From: Planctomycetota bacterium
GTDB lineage: Bacteria > Planctomycetota > Phycisphaerae > SM23-33 > FEN-1343
Assembly: GCA_012514895.1 (NCBI GenBank)
Contig: JAAYZK010000121.1
Coordinates: forward strand, 1-32,948
Direction of reading: 5' to 3'
DNA: 32,948 bases
Each line of letters opens with the position of its first letter. The stretch's first letter is position 1. Both the position numbers and the translations under genes were made by a program. The notes under the pieces were generated by a model that made no database searches, was not told where the DNA came from, and saw nothing but the letters and a program-made list of their open reading frames with translations. This document shows, in pieces, positions 16,501 through 24,031 of this stretch.

Positions 16501-16940
16501 AGGTTGGCCTCGTCCAGGCGGCCGGACTGCTCGGCGATGCGCCCCAGGGCCATCTGGACGGACGGGTCGTCCCCGTCGGCGATCAGCAGGTGCTCCCGGG
16601 CCGCCGCCAGGTCGTCGGCGCCCATGCACGCCAGCCCCAGCTCCCGCCGGACGACCGCGTTGTCCGGCTCGCGCGCCGCCGCGTCGGCCAGCAGGGCGAC
16701 GGCCTCGTCGGGCCGCTGGGCCGCCATCCGTTCGGCGGCCTGCTCGAGCAGGCGCCGGACCTGCGGATCGCCCGGGGGCGCCGCCGGCAGCCCCGGCGGG
16801 CGGATCGCCACGGGCGTCACGGCCGCCAGCGGCATGCGGGCGCGGGCGCGGAACGCGTCCTGGTCGGTGGGCGCGCCGCAGCCGCCCGCCATCACGGCGG
16901 CCAGCAGCAGCCACGCCGGCAGCGCCCTGCGAGCGGCCAT
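13518..16940 (-). CDS. Large TPR-repeat lipoprotein
   Basis: A 1140-residue protein composed almost wholly of tetratricopeptide-like helical pairs, for example PDEAVALLADAAAREPDNAV near the N-terminus and DPNIQNNLAYLWADRGENLD near the C-terminus. The first ~21 residues form a lipoprotein signal (hydrophobic stretch then AGGC), with Cys21 as the likely lipidated residue; the -3 residue is Ala rather than the usual Leu, a slightly weak lipobox. It is probably a membrane-anchored scaffold in the cell envelope; the sequence does not reveal its partner. The start ATG 16940 comes 1 base after the hisG stop codon, so translation is probably coupled to hisG. Its only visible tie to hisG is position. 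I cannot name a closer family. Confidence 0.82.
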   Translation of the reverse strand: MAARRALPAWLLLAAVMAGGCGAPTDQDAFRARARMPLAAVTPVAIRPPGLPAAPPGDPQVRRLLEQAAERMAAQRPDEAVALLADAAAREPDNAVVRRELGLACMGADDLAAAREHLLIADGDDPSVQMALGRIAEQSGRLDEANLRYRTALECTIDDDRDALMADQARLMLTRVLYEQGYLAAALDVLAALESHLYERDYSTAGHALSALAYRPEQLALQRARILLELKRYADAADVADAAWRLNKSDPAAAGVLAAALAGAGRGDRADAVCLEILAGPLQPHHVLNAILAAYDGAGDTGAPRRLLGRYQARHGAPPATTLALLAWATRALGDTGGAVDLLAANVDAVTDRTSPALTLADWLAEQGRPDEAVEVLARLLMHDPQARHRVRSRLGRTPRAYLDPDRIGRLADAAMNDSSPSGPLRLLVTGLMLERCGRPGMAVVHYRLATEAAPTLRGAYEALAARWLADKEYGAVGALADRAEAAGDPVTAECLRGMVDLLSGRRDEGLRRLTAVTEAEPAHIPAQLWLTRAFMNANRLEEAHLHLQDVLDLQPNDEALELLFHLGALRIRQAQQQGRTDEAREVATQVGQAIAAAIRQDPANPQMWTLLAMAQVQEGHYRLAGDTVQRLLSLAPNLTGTRVIKARVEARLPAEAVGPRRFARAIVDLDVAAQSSPENADAWMVRGQLLTAAGRHGQAADAYRRGRELRPGDDIRPLVEALRLSGRFAEAAEALAPTAADSPLSQVLYVDSLLRAGQADRAVQWLEGAPAPNPVVTQAALVHALAAAGRAGEAAERAQQWAGQDGDGGQALLRDATRLSALGLAGRHEELQTAAGERFDARPASDWAGAPGRYTDLFLALGAAGLTPGQQQQWGPVTLATNPVELAAGWLIVAGRLDEASALMRDRIDRLASGGEGQAGLASSMRCQWIRQLAVARQDDRVRALYPALVAEDGGNAPLLALASLVYNRGTAEDDRIAEGLLSRALALSPDDPNIQNNLAYLWADRGENLDRAEQLLSQAVTADPQPHIQDSWAWVRYKKGEFRPALAMLLEALDSAEGNDPTLYDHTGDTLWRLDRPDDAVAMWAEAEDLAAAMAERSPWDAERQSNRDIAENASAKIKAVRNGRRPNVAPLGIGVRP

Positions 16941-16941
16941 G

Positions 16942-17829
16942 TTACGGGATGACCTTGTTGAGGGGGTAGGTGATGATGCCCGAGGCCCCCGCCGCCTTCA
17001 ATCCGGGAACCAGGTCGCGCTCCACGCGCTCCTCGAGGATCACCTCGACGGCCACCCACTCCCGGTCGGCCAGGGGCGAGATCGTCGGGCTGTGCTCGCT
17101 GGGCAGCCGCTGGAGGACGGCGTCGAGACTGGCGCAGGGGACGTTCATCTTCAGCCCCACCTTTTCGCGGGCGGCGATGGCCCCCGACAGCAGCAGGGCC
17201 ATGTTCTCGATCTTGGTCCGCTTCCACGGGATCGTCCAGGCGCTCCGGTTGGCGATGAACCGGGTGGTGCTGGTCATGATGGTGTCGATCACGCGAAGCT
17301 GGTTGGCCCGCAGGGACGAGCCGGTCTCGGTGACGTCGACGATCGCATCGACCAGGCGGGCCTTGACTTCCGTGGCGCCCCAACTGAACTCGACCCGCAC
17401 GTCCACGCCGCGCTCGGCGAAGTACCGCCGGGTGGCGTTGACCAGCTCGGTGGCGATGATCCCGCCGGCGAGGTCCTCGGGCCGGTGCACGTCGGACTCT
17501 TCCGGCACCGCCAGCACCCAGCGGGCGGGCGTGAGGGACTGCTTGGAGTAGACCAGTTCGGCCACCTCGTGGACGTCCGAGTCGTTCTCGACGATCCAGT
17601 CGTAGCCCGTCAGGCCGCAGTCGATGACGCCGTCGGCGACGTAGCGGCTCATCTCCTGGGCGCGGAACATCACCACGGTGATGTCCTTGTCGTCCACGGT
17701 GGGGAAGTAGCTGCGCGAGGAGACCGAGATGTCGTACCCGGCCCGCGCGAACAGGTCCAGCGAGCTGTCCTGCAGCGAGCCCTTGGGGATCCCCAGGCGA
17801 AGCTTGTCGTCCGACAGATTACCTACCAT
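16942..17829 (-). CDS. hisG: ATP phosphoribosyltransferase (long form)
   Basis: A 295-residue HisG_L-type enzyme that catalyses the first, committed step of histidine synthesis (ATP plus PRPP to phosphoribosyl-ATP). Landmarks are [11 protein letters not shown] at the N-terminus, the [12 protein letters not shown] segment, and the PRPP-binding [16 protein letters not shown]. The C-terminal ~75 residues match the ACT-like regulatory domain of the long form, so it should be feedback-inhibited by histidine and need no HisZ. I chose ATG 17829 because TGAGGT lies 6 bases upstream; a GTG at 17841 overlaps that ribosome binding site and is less likely. It is separated from hisDCB by about 10 kb and lies in the nusA-infB-rbfA transcription unit. 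Confidence 0.95.
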   Translation of the reverse strand: MVGNLSDDKLRLGIPKGSLQDSSLDLFARAGYDISVSSRSYFPTVDDKDITVVMFRAQEMSRYVADGVIDCGLTGYDWIVENDSDVHEVAELVYSKQSLTPARWVLAVPEESDVHRPEDLAGGIIATELVNATRRYFAERGVDVRVEFSWGATEVKARLVDAIVDVTETGSSLRANQLRVIDTIMTSTTRFIANRSAWTIPWKRTKIENMALLLSGAIAAREKVGLKMNVPCASLDAVLQRLPSEHSPTISPLADREWVAVEVILEERVERDLVPGLKAAGASGIITYPLNKVIP

Positions 17830-17871
17830 GCGATACCTCACAGCGCCTCATCCCGCGGTGCGGGACGGGGG

Positions 17872-18675
17872 TCATTGGCGACGGGTCTTCTTCTTCGTCT
17901 TGGCCGTCTTCCGTGCGGCCGCCCTCTTCGTGGTGGTCTCGGTTTTCTTCTTCTTGGAGGCTGTCTTCCCGCTGGTCGTCTTCCTGGCCGCCTTGCCGGT
18001 CGATTTTCTCCCGGAGGCGGCCTTCTTCTCGACGGCGCCCCCGCCCGTCCCGGCCTTGGCGGCATGGGCCTTCGGGTCGTGGGTCCAGGCGGCGAGGATC
18101 TCGGCCATCTCGTCCTGGTCCTTGGTCGGCACGACGCGCTCGAGCAGGACGCGAACGTCGTCGACCCCCGCGTCGCCGCCGGCGAGGTCCTCGGCCTTGA
18201 GCCGCTCGACGAGGCTGTCGTCGACGGGGATGGCCCGGTGGTCGAACAGGTGGGTCAGCAGGTAGGCTTCCACGTACGACGTGAGCCCCAGCGCCTCGCT
18301 CAGGTGCGCGCGGAGGTCGCGTTTGCCCATGTCGGTGGTGTGTTCGAGGTCGAGCTTGTTGTTCTGGTCGAAGATCCGGTTGAGCCCCTCGGTGATCCGC
18401 AGGGCCTTGGTCCGCAGGGCGACCGGGTCGCCTTCGAGCAGTTCGACGACGTCCTTGACGGGGGCCACGCGCAGCTCGTTGTAGTCCACGAACTCGTTGC
18501 GGAGCACCTCGAGGTTCCTTGCCGCCGCGTCGGCCGGCGCGTTTTCGCGGAGCACGGCCAGGACGAACAGGCCCAGCGGGTCGCTCACCGGCCGGTGGGG
18601 ATCGGCGGGGTACTGCTTCTTCAGCGTCGGGAGGAAGGCTTTGACTTTCTTGCCGTACTCGGTGGCGTTCTTCAT
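17872..18675 (-). CDS. HhH-GPD (endonuclease III-like) protein with a lysine-rich tail
   Basis: A 267-residue protein. Residues about 25-200 recall the helix-hairpin-helix/GPD fold of DNA glycosylases: an early DPLGLFVLAVLRENAPADAA segment as in endonuclease III, and VDDSLVERL at 151-159 in the place of the catalytic-Asp segment. The catalytic Lys motif (LPGVGRKTA) and the four-cysteine iron-sulfur loop of endonuclease III are not visible, so it may be a non-catalytic DNA binder. Residues 201-267 form a Lys/Ala/Thr-rich tail of the histone H1-like kind, expected to bind nucleic acid nonspecifically. ATG 18675 overlaps the rbfA stop by 4 bases, and hisG follows after 42 bases. The fold assignment is from memory and moderate. 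Confidence 0.6.
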   Translation of the reverse strand: MKNATEYGKKVKAFLPTLKKQYPADPHRPVSDPLGLFVLAVLRENAPADAAARNLEVLRNEFVDYNELRVAPVKDVVELLEGDPVALRTKALRITEGLNRIFDQNNKLDLEHTTDMGKRDLRAHLSEALGLTSYVEAYLLTHLFDHRAIPVDDSLVERLKAEDLAGGDAGVDDVRVLLERVVPTKDQDEMAEILAAWTHDPKAHAAKAGTGGGAVEKKAASGRKSTGKAARKTTSGKTASKKKKTETTTKRAAARKTAKTKKKTRRQ

Positions 18676-19127
18676 GGATGCTCTCTCACCTCATCGTCGG
18701 GCGCTCCGTCGGGCCCGTCGGTCTGGTCGCTCCCCCCGTCGCCCTCGTCGGGCCCCCCGGCCGCCTCTTCCTGCTGGCGGATCTCCTCCATGGCGGTCTG
18801 GATGAGCGCCAGGGTGGTGAGGGTCTTCTTGAACCGCTCATCGGCGACGAACTGGAGGATGGGGGTGTTCCGCAGGGAGATTTCCTGCATCATCACGGCC
18901 TGGATCCGCCCGGCGGCGTGCTGCAGGGCGCGGAGGGCGTTGCGCTGCTCGGCCTCGGTGCCCATGGTGGAGCAGAACACCTTGGCGCGGGTCATGTCCT
19001 CGGCGACCTCGACGCGGGTGATGGACACCCTGGCCGGGTCGATGCGCGGGTCGCTGATCCGCCTCAAGACGATCTCCCCGACCGTCTGCTGGATCAGGCG
19101 TGCTACGCGTTCGGTTCTTCGACTCAT
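18672..19127 (-). CDS. rbfA: Ribosome-binding factor A
   Basis: A 151-residue KH-like protein that matures the 30S subunit at the 5' end of 16S rRNA. Family features are SRRTERVARLIQQTVGEI at the start, ISDPRID, the VSITRVEVAEDMTRAKVF strand-helix, and TPILQFVADERF near residue 92. The last ~30 residues form an acidic Gly/Asp-rich tail that adds to the usual length. I chose ATG 19127 because the homology begins there; the frame is open further upstream only through the DUF503 gene region. The position after infB and DUF503 is the classic arrangement. Its stop overlaps the next start codon (ATGA). Confidence 0.94.
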   Translation of the reverse strand: MSRRTERVARLIQQTVGEIVLRRISDPRIDPARVSITRVEVAEDMTRAKVFCSTMGTEAEQRNALRALQHAAGRIQAVMMQEISLRNTPILQFVADERFKKTLTTLALIQTAMEEIRQQEEAAGGPDEGDGGSDQTDGPDGAPDDEVREHP

Positions 19128-19164
19128 CGCTGGCAGCGCTCCGGGCCGCGAGTCCCCCGAGGAC

Positions 19165-19452
19165 TCACAGCATTTCAATGTCACTGGAGACGACGACCAT
19201 TCCCCGGTGCTCTTCGGCGGCATTGGCGATCTTCTGCAGCCCGCCCTGGACGTACCGCAGGTCCGAGCCGATCATCGCGACGGCCAACGTGGCCCGCCGC
19301 AGAGAATCGGCGCCTTCCACCAGGGCGACCGAGACGTTGTGGCGCGCCCGCGTCCGGTCGAGGAAGCTCTTGACGATCCGCCGCTTGTCCTTGAGGCTCA
19401 TCGCGTCGGAGACCACCACGTCCAGATGCAGTACGCCCAGTGCCGTCGCCAC
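19165..19452 (-). CDS. DUF503 family protein (YlxP-like)
   Basis: A 95-residue protein of the DUF503 family, known as YlxP in Bacillus, where it also lies between infB and rbfA. It shows the family start VLHLDVVVSDAMSLKDKRRIVKSFLDR and a ferredoxin-like alternation of strands and helices, ending in VVVSSDIEML. Members are thought to take part in ribosome maturation, but a molecular role is not settled. Translation starts at GTG 19452, with AAGGCG about 6 bases upstream and 9 bases after the infB stop. The rbfA start is 37 bases further on. Confidence 0.9.
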   Translation of the reverse strand: MATALGVLHLDVVVSDAMSLKDKRRIVKSFLDRTRARHNVSVALVEGADSLRRATLAVAMIGSDLRYVQGGLQKIANAAEEHRGMVVVSSDIEML

Positions 19453-19461
19453 AGTCTCGCC

Positions 19462-22272
19462 TTACAACTCCCGCGCCACCTCCACGCTTCGGTACGCTTC
19501 CAGCAGGTCGCCGACCTTCACGTCGTCGTAGCCGGTGATCTTCATGCCGCACTCCATGCCGTTGCGGACCTCGCGGGCGTCGTCCTTGTGCCGCTTGAGC
19601 GACTCGAGCGTCCGCTCGTCCTCGATGACGATGCCGCCGCGGGTGACGCGGATCTTCGCGTTGCGGGGGATCGTCCCGTCGGTGACGTAGCAGCCGGCGA
19701 TGGTGCCCACGCGGGTGATCTTGAACACGTCGCGGACCTCCGCGTGGCCGAGGATCTCTTCCTTGAACTCCGGCTCCAGCAGGCCCTTCATCGCCGCCGT
19801 CACCGCGTCGATCAGCTCGTAGATGATGCGGTACAGGCGGATTTCCACGCCCAGCCGCTCGGCCATTTCGCGGGTGGCGGCGTCGGCGACGACGTGGAAG
19901 CCCAGGATGATCGCCCCGGAAGCCTCGGCCAGCAGCACGTCGCTGCCGGAGATGCCGCCGACGGCGGCGTGGAGGATCTTCACCCTCACCTCGCCGGTCG
20001 ACAGCTTGTTGAGGCTGTCCACGAGCACCTCGACGGAGCCCTGGACGTCGGCCTTGACGATCAGGGGCAGGTCGGAGACCTCGCCGGCGGAGATCTGGTC
20101 GAACAGGTTGTCCAGCGTGATCTGCTGCTTGGTGGCGAGTTTCTCCTCGCGCTGCTCCTGGCGGACCTGCTCGGCCATTTCCTTGGCCCGCGACAGGTCG
20201 CCGACGACGTAGAACCTGTCGCCGGCGACGGGCACGGCGTCCAGGCCGGCCACTTCGACCGGCGTGGCCGGGCCGGCCTGCTGGATTTCCTGGCCGCGGT
20301 CGTTGAGGATCTGGCGCACGCGCCCGCTGCCGGGCCCGGCCAGCGCCACGTCGCCGACCCGCAGCGTCCCGTCCTGGACGAGCACCCGCGCCACGACGCC
20401 GCGGCCGCTGTCCATCTCCGCCTCGATCACCGTGCCCCGCGCCGCCGCCGTCGGATCGGCCTTCAACTCCAGCAGCTCGGCTTCCAGGCTCAGCGTCTCG
20501 ACCAGCGCCTCCACGCCCTCGCCCGTCTGGGCGCTGGTCTGGATGACTTCGGTGTTCCCGCCCCACTCGCGGGGCTGCAGGTCCCGCTCGGCCAACTGGC
20601 CCAGCACGCGCTGGACGTTGGCGTTGGGCAGGTCGATCTTGTTGAGCGCCACGATGATGGGCACCTCGGCGGCCTTGGCGTGGTTGATCGCCTCGACCGT
20701 CTGGGGCATCACCCCGTCGTCGGCGGCCACGACCAGCACCACCACGTCGGTCATGTTCGCCCCGCGGGCGCGCATCTGGGTGAACGCCTCGTGGCCCGGG
20801 GTGTCCAGGAAGGTCACCACCCGCTCGCCGCTCTCGTAGCGGTACGACCCGATGTGCTGGGTGATCCCGCCGCTCTCGGTGTCGACGACGGCGGCGCGCC
20901 GGATCCGGTCCAGCAGGCTCGTCTTGCCGTGATCGACGTGGCCCAGGAACGTCACCACCGGCGGGCGCGGCGTCAGCTCGCCCGGCTCGCGACGGCTCAG
21001 TTGCTCGTCGATCTCTTCCAAATAGCTCTTCTTTCGCTTGACCGTCAGCTCCAGGGCGTACTCGGCGGCCAGCAGTTCGGCGGCCTCCGCGGTGATGGTC
21101 TGGTTGACCGTCACCAACTGGCCCTGGGCCATCATCTTCTTGATCAGCTCGGCGCTCTTGACGCCCATGGCCGCCGAGAGGTCCTTGATGGTGATCGGTT
21201 CGGTGACCTCCACCGGTCCAGTACGGCGCGCGGCCGGCTCGTCGGGCCGGCGCGTGGTGGCGCGGTGGCGGCGCAACCCGCCGCCGGCGGCGGCGGCAAG
21301 GCGTTCGCGGCGTTCGCTCAGGTCGCGGTCGCGCCATTCCTGCAGGCGTTCGGACGTTTCGGCGACGCCCCCGCCCCGGCGGCGCGGGCTGTTGCGCCGC
21401 CGCGGGCCGCCCTTGCGTTCTTCCTCTTCCTGCCGCCCCCGGCCCCCATGGGCAGCGCCCGTCTTGGCGGTCTCGGCCGGTTCCTCGGGCGTCACGTCCG
21501 CCGCCGGGCGCGGCCGCCGGCGCGGCGCCGGGACGTGATCGGGGCGCTCCACGCGGACGACACGCGGGCCCTGCAACTGGGCCGGGCGGGGCACCACCTG
21601 CGGGCCGGCCGGCATCACCGGCTTGGGCGGCGCCGGCGGGGCGGGCTCGGCCGGCGGGGCCGCTTCGGCCGCGGCCGGCGCCGGTTCGGTCGTCGCCGGT
21701 TCGGCCGGCGCTTCGGCGGGCGGCTCGACAGGCGCTTCGGCGGCCGGTTCGGCCGCCTCGACGGCCTGGACCGCCGGCGGCGGGGCCGGCGACTCGACCG
21801 GCGGAACCACCGGCTCGACATGCTCTTCGGCGACCGCCTCTTCCGCCGCGACCTGCTCGGGCGCCGCGACGGCTGGGACTTCCTCGGCCGGCGCCTCGGC
21901 GGGCGGGGCGACCTCGGCCGGGGCCGCCGCCTCGACCGTCGGCTCGACCTCGACGGGCGCCTCGATATCGGCGGGCGCCTCAGGCGCGGGGAGGCCTGCC
22001 GCCGCGGCGGCCTCCACCTCTTCCTGGTGGCGGCGGCGGCGCTGCGCCGCCGCTTCGCGGTGCGCCTCTTCCAGATCGACCGCCGCAGCGACCTCGACCG
22101 CCGAGTGCAGCTTCGCGTCGTCGCTGAACCACTCACGGATCGTCGCTTCAAGGCCCGCCGACAGGGCGGCCATATGATTCTTCAGGTCCAGACCCTCAGC
22201 GCGGCACTTCTCCAGTACCTGCTTGCTGGTGACGTCCAGTTCCTTTGCGAGTTGAAAAACGCGCTTCGCCAA
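19462..22272 (-). CDS. infB: Translation initiation factor IF-2
   Basis: A 936-residue GTPase that places initiator tRNA on the 30S subunit and promotes subunit joining. The N-terminal IF2_N domain covers residues 1-52 (AKRVFQLAKELDV). Residues about 85-260 form a very long Ala/Pro/Glu linker, then a basic Arg/Gly segment to about 350, and a second IF2_N-like domain at about 355-410 (ITIKDLSAAMGVKSAELIKK). The G domain follows: GHVDHGKT at 444-451, switch II DTPGHE at 490-495, NKID at 545-548, then the C-terminal IF-2 domains. The start is TTG 22272, supported by AGGAG 6 bases upstream and homology from the first residue; no ATG is usable nearby. nusA ends 39 bases upstream. Confidence 0.97.
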   Translation of the reverse strand: MAKRVFQLAKELDVTSKQVLEKCRAEGLDLKNHMAALSAGLEATIREWFSDDAKLHSAVEVAAAVDLEEAHREAAAQRRRRHQEEVEAAAAAGLPAPEAPADIEAPVEVEPTVEAAAPAEVAPPAEAPAEEVPAVAAPEQVAAEEAVAEEHVEPVVPPVESPAPPPAVQAVEAAEPAAEAPVEPPAEAPAEPATTEPAPAAAEAAPPAEPAPPAPPKPVMPAGPQVVPRPAQLQGPRVVRVERPDHVPAPRRRPRPAADVTPEEPAETAKTGAAHGGRGRQEEEERKGGPRRRNSPRRRGGGVAETSERLQEWRDRDLSERRERLAAAAGGGLRRHRATTRRPDEPAARRTGPVEVTEPITIKDLSAAMGVKSAELIKKMMAQGQLVTVNQTITAEAAELLAAEYALELTVKRKKSYLEEIDEQLSRREPGELTPRPPVVTFLGHVDHGKTSLLDRIRRAAVVDTESGGITQHIGSYRYESGERVVTFLDTPGHEAFTQMRARGANMTDVVVLVVAADDGVMPQTVEAINHAKAAEVPIIVALNKIDLPNANVQRVLGQLAERDLQPREWGGNTEVIQTSAQTGEGVEALVETLSLEAELLELKADPTAAARGTVIEAEMDSGRGVVARVLVQDGTLRVGDVALAGPGSGRVRQILNDRGQEIQQAGPATPVEVAGLDAVPVAGDRFYVVGDLSRAKEMAEQVRQEQREEKLATKQQITLDNLFDQISAGEVSDLPLIVKADVQGSVEVLVDSLNKLSTGEVRVKILHAAVGGISGSDVLLAEASGAIILGFHVVADAATREMAERLGVEIRLYRIIYELIDAVTAAMKGLLEPEFKEEILGHAEVRDVFKITRVGTIAGCYVTDGTIPRNAKIRVTRGGIVIEDERTLESLKRHKDDAREVRNGMECGMKITGYDDVKVGDLLEAYRSVEVAREL

Positions 22273-22311
22273 GACCTTCTCCTGCTGATGTCCGCCTGTC
22301 CTGCCGGAGGA

Positions 22312-23640
22312 TCAGGCCTGCGGCTCGGCCGACGCGGTGTCGCCGGCCTCGCCGGGTACGTCTTCACCTGCTGATTCATGGGATTCGGCCGGCGCCGCGA
22401 CGTCCTCACCTGCTGATTCGTGGGGTTCGGCCGGCGCCGCGACGTCCTCGTCGTCTTCGGCGGCGGTCTGGGCGGCGGCGCTCTTGCGAGGCGTCTCGGC
22501 CGAGCGACGGGCTTCGTCATGGCAACGCTGAACGACGGCTTCGGCCAGCGCCTCGTCGATCTGGAGTTCCTCGACCAGCGGCTCGACTCCCACCTCGGCC
22601 ACGTCGGCCGCCGAAACCATGCCCATCGCGAGAATCCGGTCCAGCAGCGTCGCGCCGGCGCCCTCGACTTCCCGCAGGGCACGCTCCAGAACGTCCAGCC
22701 CGGCGTTGAACTCCACCGGGGTGAGGATGTCGATGTCCCAGCCGGTCAGGCGGGCGGCCAGGCGGACATTCTGCCCGCGCTTGCCGATCGCCAGCGAGAG
22801 CTGGTCCTCGTTGACCACCACCGTCGCCCGCCCCAGTTCGAAGCACAGGGCGATGTCGGCCACCTCGGCCGGCTTGAGGGCGTAGCCGATCAGCACCTGG
22901 CTGGACTCGTGCCAGCGGACGATGTCGATCTTCTCGCCGGCAACCTCGTCGACGATGTTCTTGATGCGGCTGCCCCGCACGCCCACGCAGGCGCCGACGG
23001 GGTCCACCTTCGGGTCCAGGCTGTGGACCGCCACCTTCGTGCGGTACCCCGCCTCGCGGGCCAGGGCCTTGATCTCGATGATCTTCTCGGCCACCTCGGG
23101 CACCTCCAGCTCGAACAGCCGCCGGATGAAGTCCGGGTGCGTGCGGGTCAGGATGATCCGCACCGCCGCCCCCTGCTCGCGGACGTCCAGGACCATCGCC
23201 CGGATCCGCTCGTCGGGCAGGTGCGTCTCGCCGGGAATCTGCTCGCTCTTGGGGATGATCGCCTCGGCCCGCCCCAGGTCGACCGTCATGCCCCCGCCTT
23301 CCCAACGGATGGTCCGGCCGGTGACGATCTGCCCGCGCCGTTCGAGGTACTCCTCCTGAATGCTGCCCCGTTCGGCCTCGCGGAACTTCTGGATCATCAC
23401 CTGCTTGGCCGTCTGCGCCGCGATGCGGCTGAGCTGGCTCATGCTCAGCGGCTCGCCCTGCACGGTGGCGCGGATCTCCCCGCTCTGGCGGTCGATGGTC
23501 ACCACCGCCTCTTCGTCCTGGCCGTACGCCTTGCGCACCGCCGAAAGCATCGCGGCTTCGAGGTCTTCCAGCACCACTTCCCGGTCGATGTTACGGTCCC
23601 GGGCGATGCCGTCGATGATGCGAAGTAGATCCTGGTTCAT
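22312..23640 (-). CDS. nusA: Transcription termination/antitermination factor NusA
   Basis: A 442-residue RNA polymerase-associated factor that controls pausing, termination and antitermination. Domains in order: the RNAP-binding N-terminal domain (1-100), S1 (about 101-170), KH1 ([14 protein letters not shown] at 213-226) and KH2 ([15 protein letters not shown] at 282-296), then a helix-hairpin-helix-type segment (about 315-375) and an acidic, low-complexity tail. The tail holds two copies of a 14-residue repeat ([13 protein letters not shown]). ATG 23640 has AGGTGG 6 bases upstream. The gene is not preceded by rimP, its usual neighbour; instead a structured, terminator-bearing RNA lies directly upstream, which may be its leader. 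Confidence 0.97.
   Translation of the reverse strand: MNQDLLRIIDGIARDRNIDREVVLEDLEAAMLSAVRKAYGQDEEAVVTIDRQSGEIRATVQGEPLSMSQLSRIAAQTAKQVMIQKFREAERGSIQEEYLERRGQIVTGRTIRWEGGGMTVDLGRAEAIIPKSEQIPGETHLPDERIRAMVLDVREQGAAVRIILTRTHPDFIRRLFELEVPEVAEKIIEIKALAREAGYRTKVAVHSLDPKVDPVGACVGVRGSRIKNIVDEVAGEKIDIVRWHESSQVLIGYALKPAEVADIALCFELGRATVVVNEDQLSLAIGKRGQNVRLAARLTGWDIDILTPVEFNAGLDVLERALREVEGAGATLLDRILAMGMVSAADVAEVGVEPLVEELQIDEALAEAVVQRCHDEARRSAETPRKSAAAQTAAEDDEDVAAPAEPHESAGEDVAAPAESHESAGEDVPGEAGDTASAEPQA
22364..22447 (-). repeat. 42-base in-frame tandem repeat in the 3' end of nusA
   Basis: Segments 22364-22405 and 22406-22447 differ at only a few positions, and each encodes a permutation of the 14-residue unit EDVAAPAE(P/S)HESAG. 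The repeat lies in the acidic tail beyond the folded NusA domains, where length changes should be tolerated. Confidence 0.88.
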
Positions 23641-23696
23641 GCTGCCACCTGCGCTCTCTGCGATCCAGTTCCATGACGGGCTGGTTCTCTATGCAC

Positions 23697-23723
23697 AAAA
23701 AAAAGTGGGTCGCGGCCCACTTT
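23697..23723 (-). terminator. Intrinsic terminator 57 bases upstream of nusA
   Basis: On the minus strand, AAAGTGGG and CCCACTTT (8-bp stem, 23716-23723 with 23702-23709) flank the 6-base loop 23710-23715 and are followed by an uninterrupted run of eight T (23697-23704, overlapping the stem by 3). This is the strongest intrinsic terminator in the window. It lies between the consensus promoter at 24032-24059 and the nusA start codon at 23640. Confidence 0.9.
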
Positions 23724-24025
23724 CCAAACCAGGGACTCGAATTGGCTCACCTTGACTTCACAAGCGGTCAGGACCGCCCCGGGGCCAACGCGCCTGACCC
23801 GAGCGGCGCACAATCTTCGGCTTCGCCGTCACGGGCACTGGACCAGTCGAAATGGCATAGCGCCGTCGCACTGGTCTTACGCTCTGTCGAGATGGAGGTT
23901 CACTCCAGCTCTCCTGGTTCGAACAAGTGTCATAACGACAAAACTCGACCGTTCCGCCACCCACGGGCGAACGCCGGCGAGTCCACACTCCACGCCCCGC
24001 CGCGGCCCTCCGCGGGGGGGCTGGA
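23697..24025 (-). ncRNA. Structured non-coding RNA or nusA-operon leader, family unknown
   Basis: About 330 bases between a consensus promoter and an intrinsic terminator with no convincing open reading frame. Stems visible: 24010-24020 with 23995-24005 (10 of 11 pairs, AGGG loop); 23978-23982 with 23943-23947, enclosing GTTC-GCC/GGC-GAAC; GAGA/TCTC plus TGGAG/CTCCA (23889-23913); GACCAGT/ACTGGTC (23870-23876 with 23841-23847); GGTCAGG/CCTGACC (23793-23799 with 23766-23772); CTTG/CAAG after it; and a long-range AACCAGG/CCTGGTT (23913-23919 with 23727-23733). Nothing matches the tmRNA, RNase P, SRP or 5S signatures I know. A short GTGGCGGAACGG stretch recalls a tRNA-Leu D arm, but no cloverleaf forms. 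It is either a stand-alone small RNA or an attenuator controlling nusA-infB. Confidence 0.6.
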
Positions 24026-24031
24026 AATCTG

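Noticed and set aside
16420-22374. A plus-strand open frame of 1984 codons antisense to the nusA-infB-hisG-TPR block
   Set aside because: It runs opposite to genes with clear homology (infB, nusA, hisG, rbfA) and has the low-complexity Arg/Gly/Ala/Asp-rich composition typical of antisense frames in high-GC DNA.
23697-24025. The upstream-nusA RNA as tmRNA, RNase P RNA, SRP RNA or a tRNA-Leu with an intron
   Set aside because: No tag reading frame or tRNA-like ends with GGTTCGA T arm for tmRNA; no GAGGAAAGTCCGGGC core for RNase P; no GGTCAGGTCCGGAAGG loop for SRP; the GTGGCGGAACGG and TTCGAAC fragments do not close into a cloverleaf. A covariance-model search would settle this.
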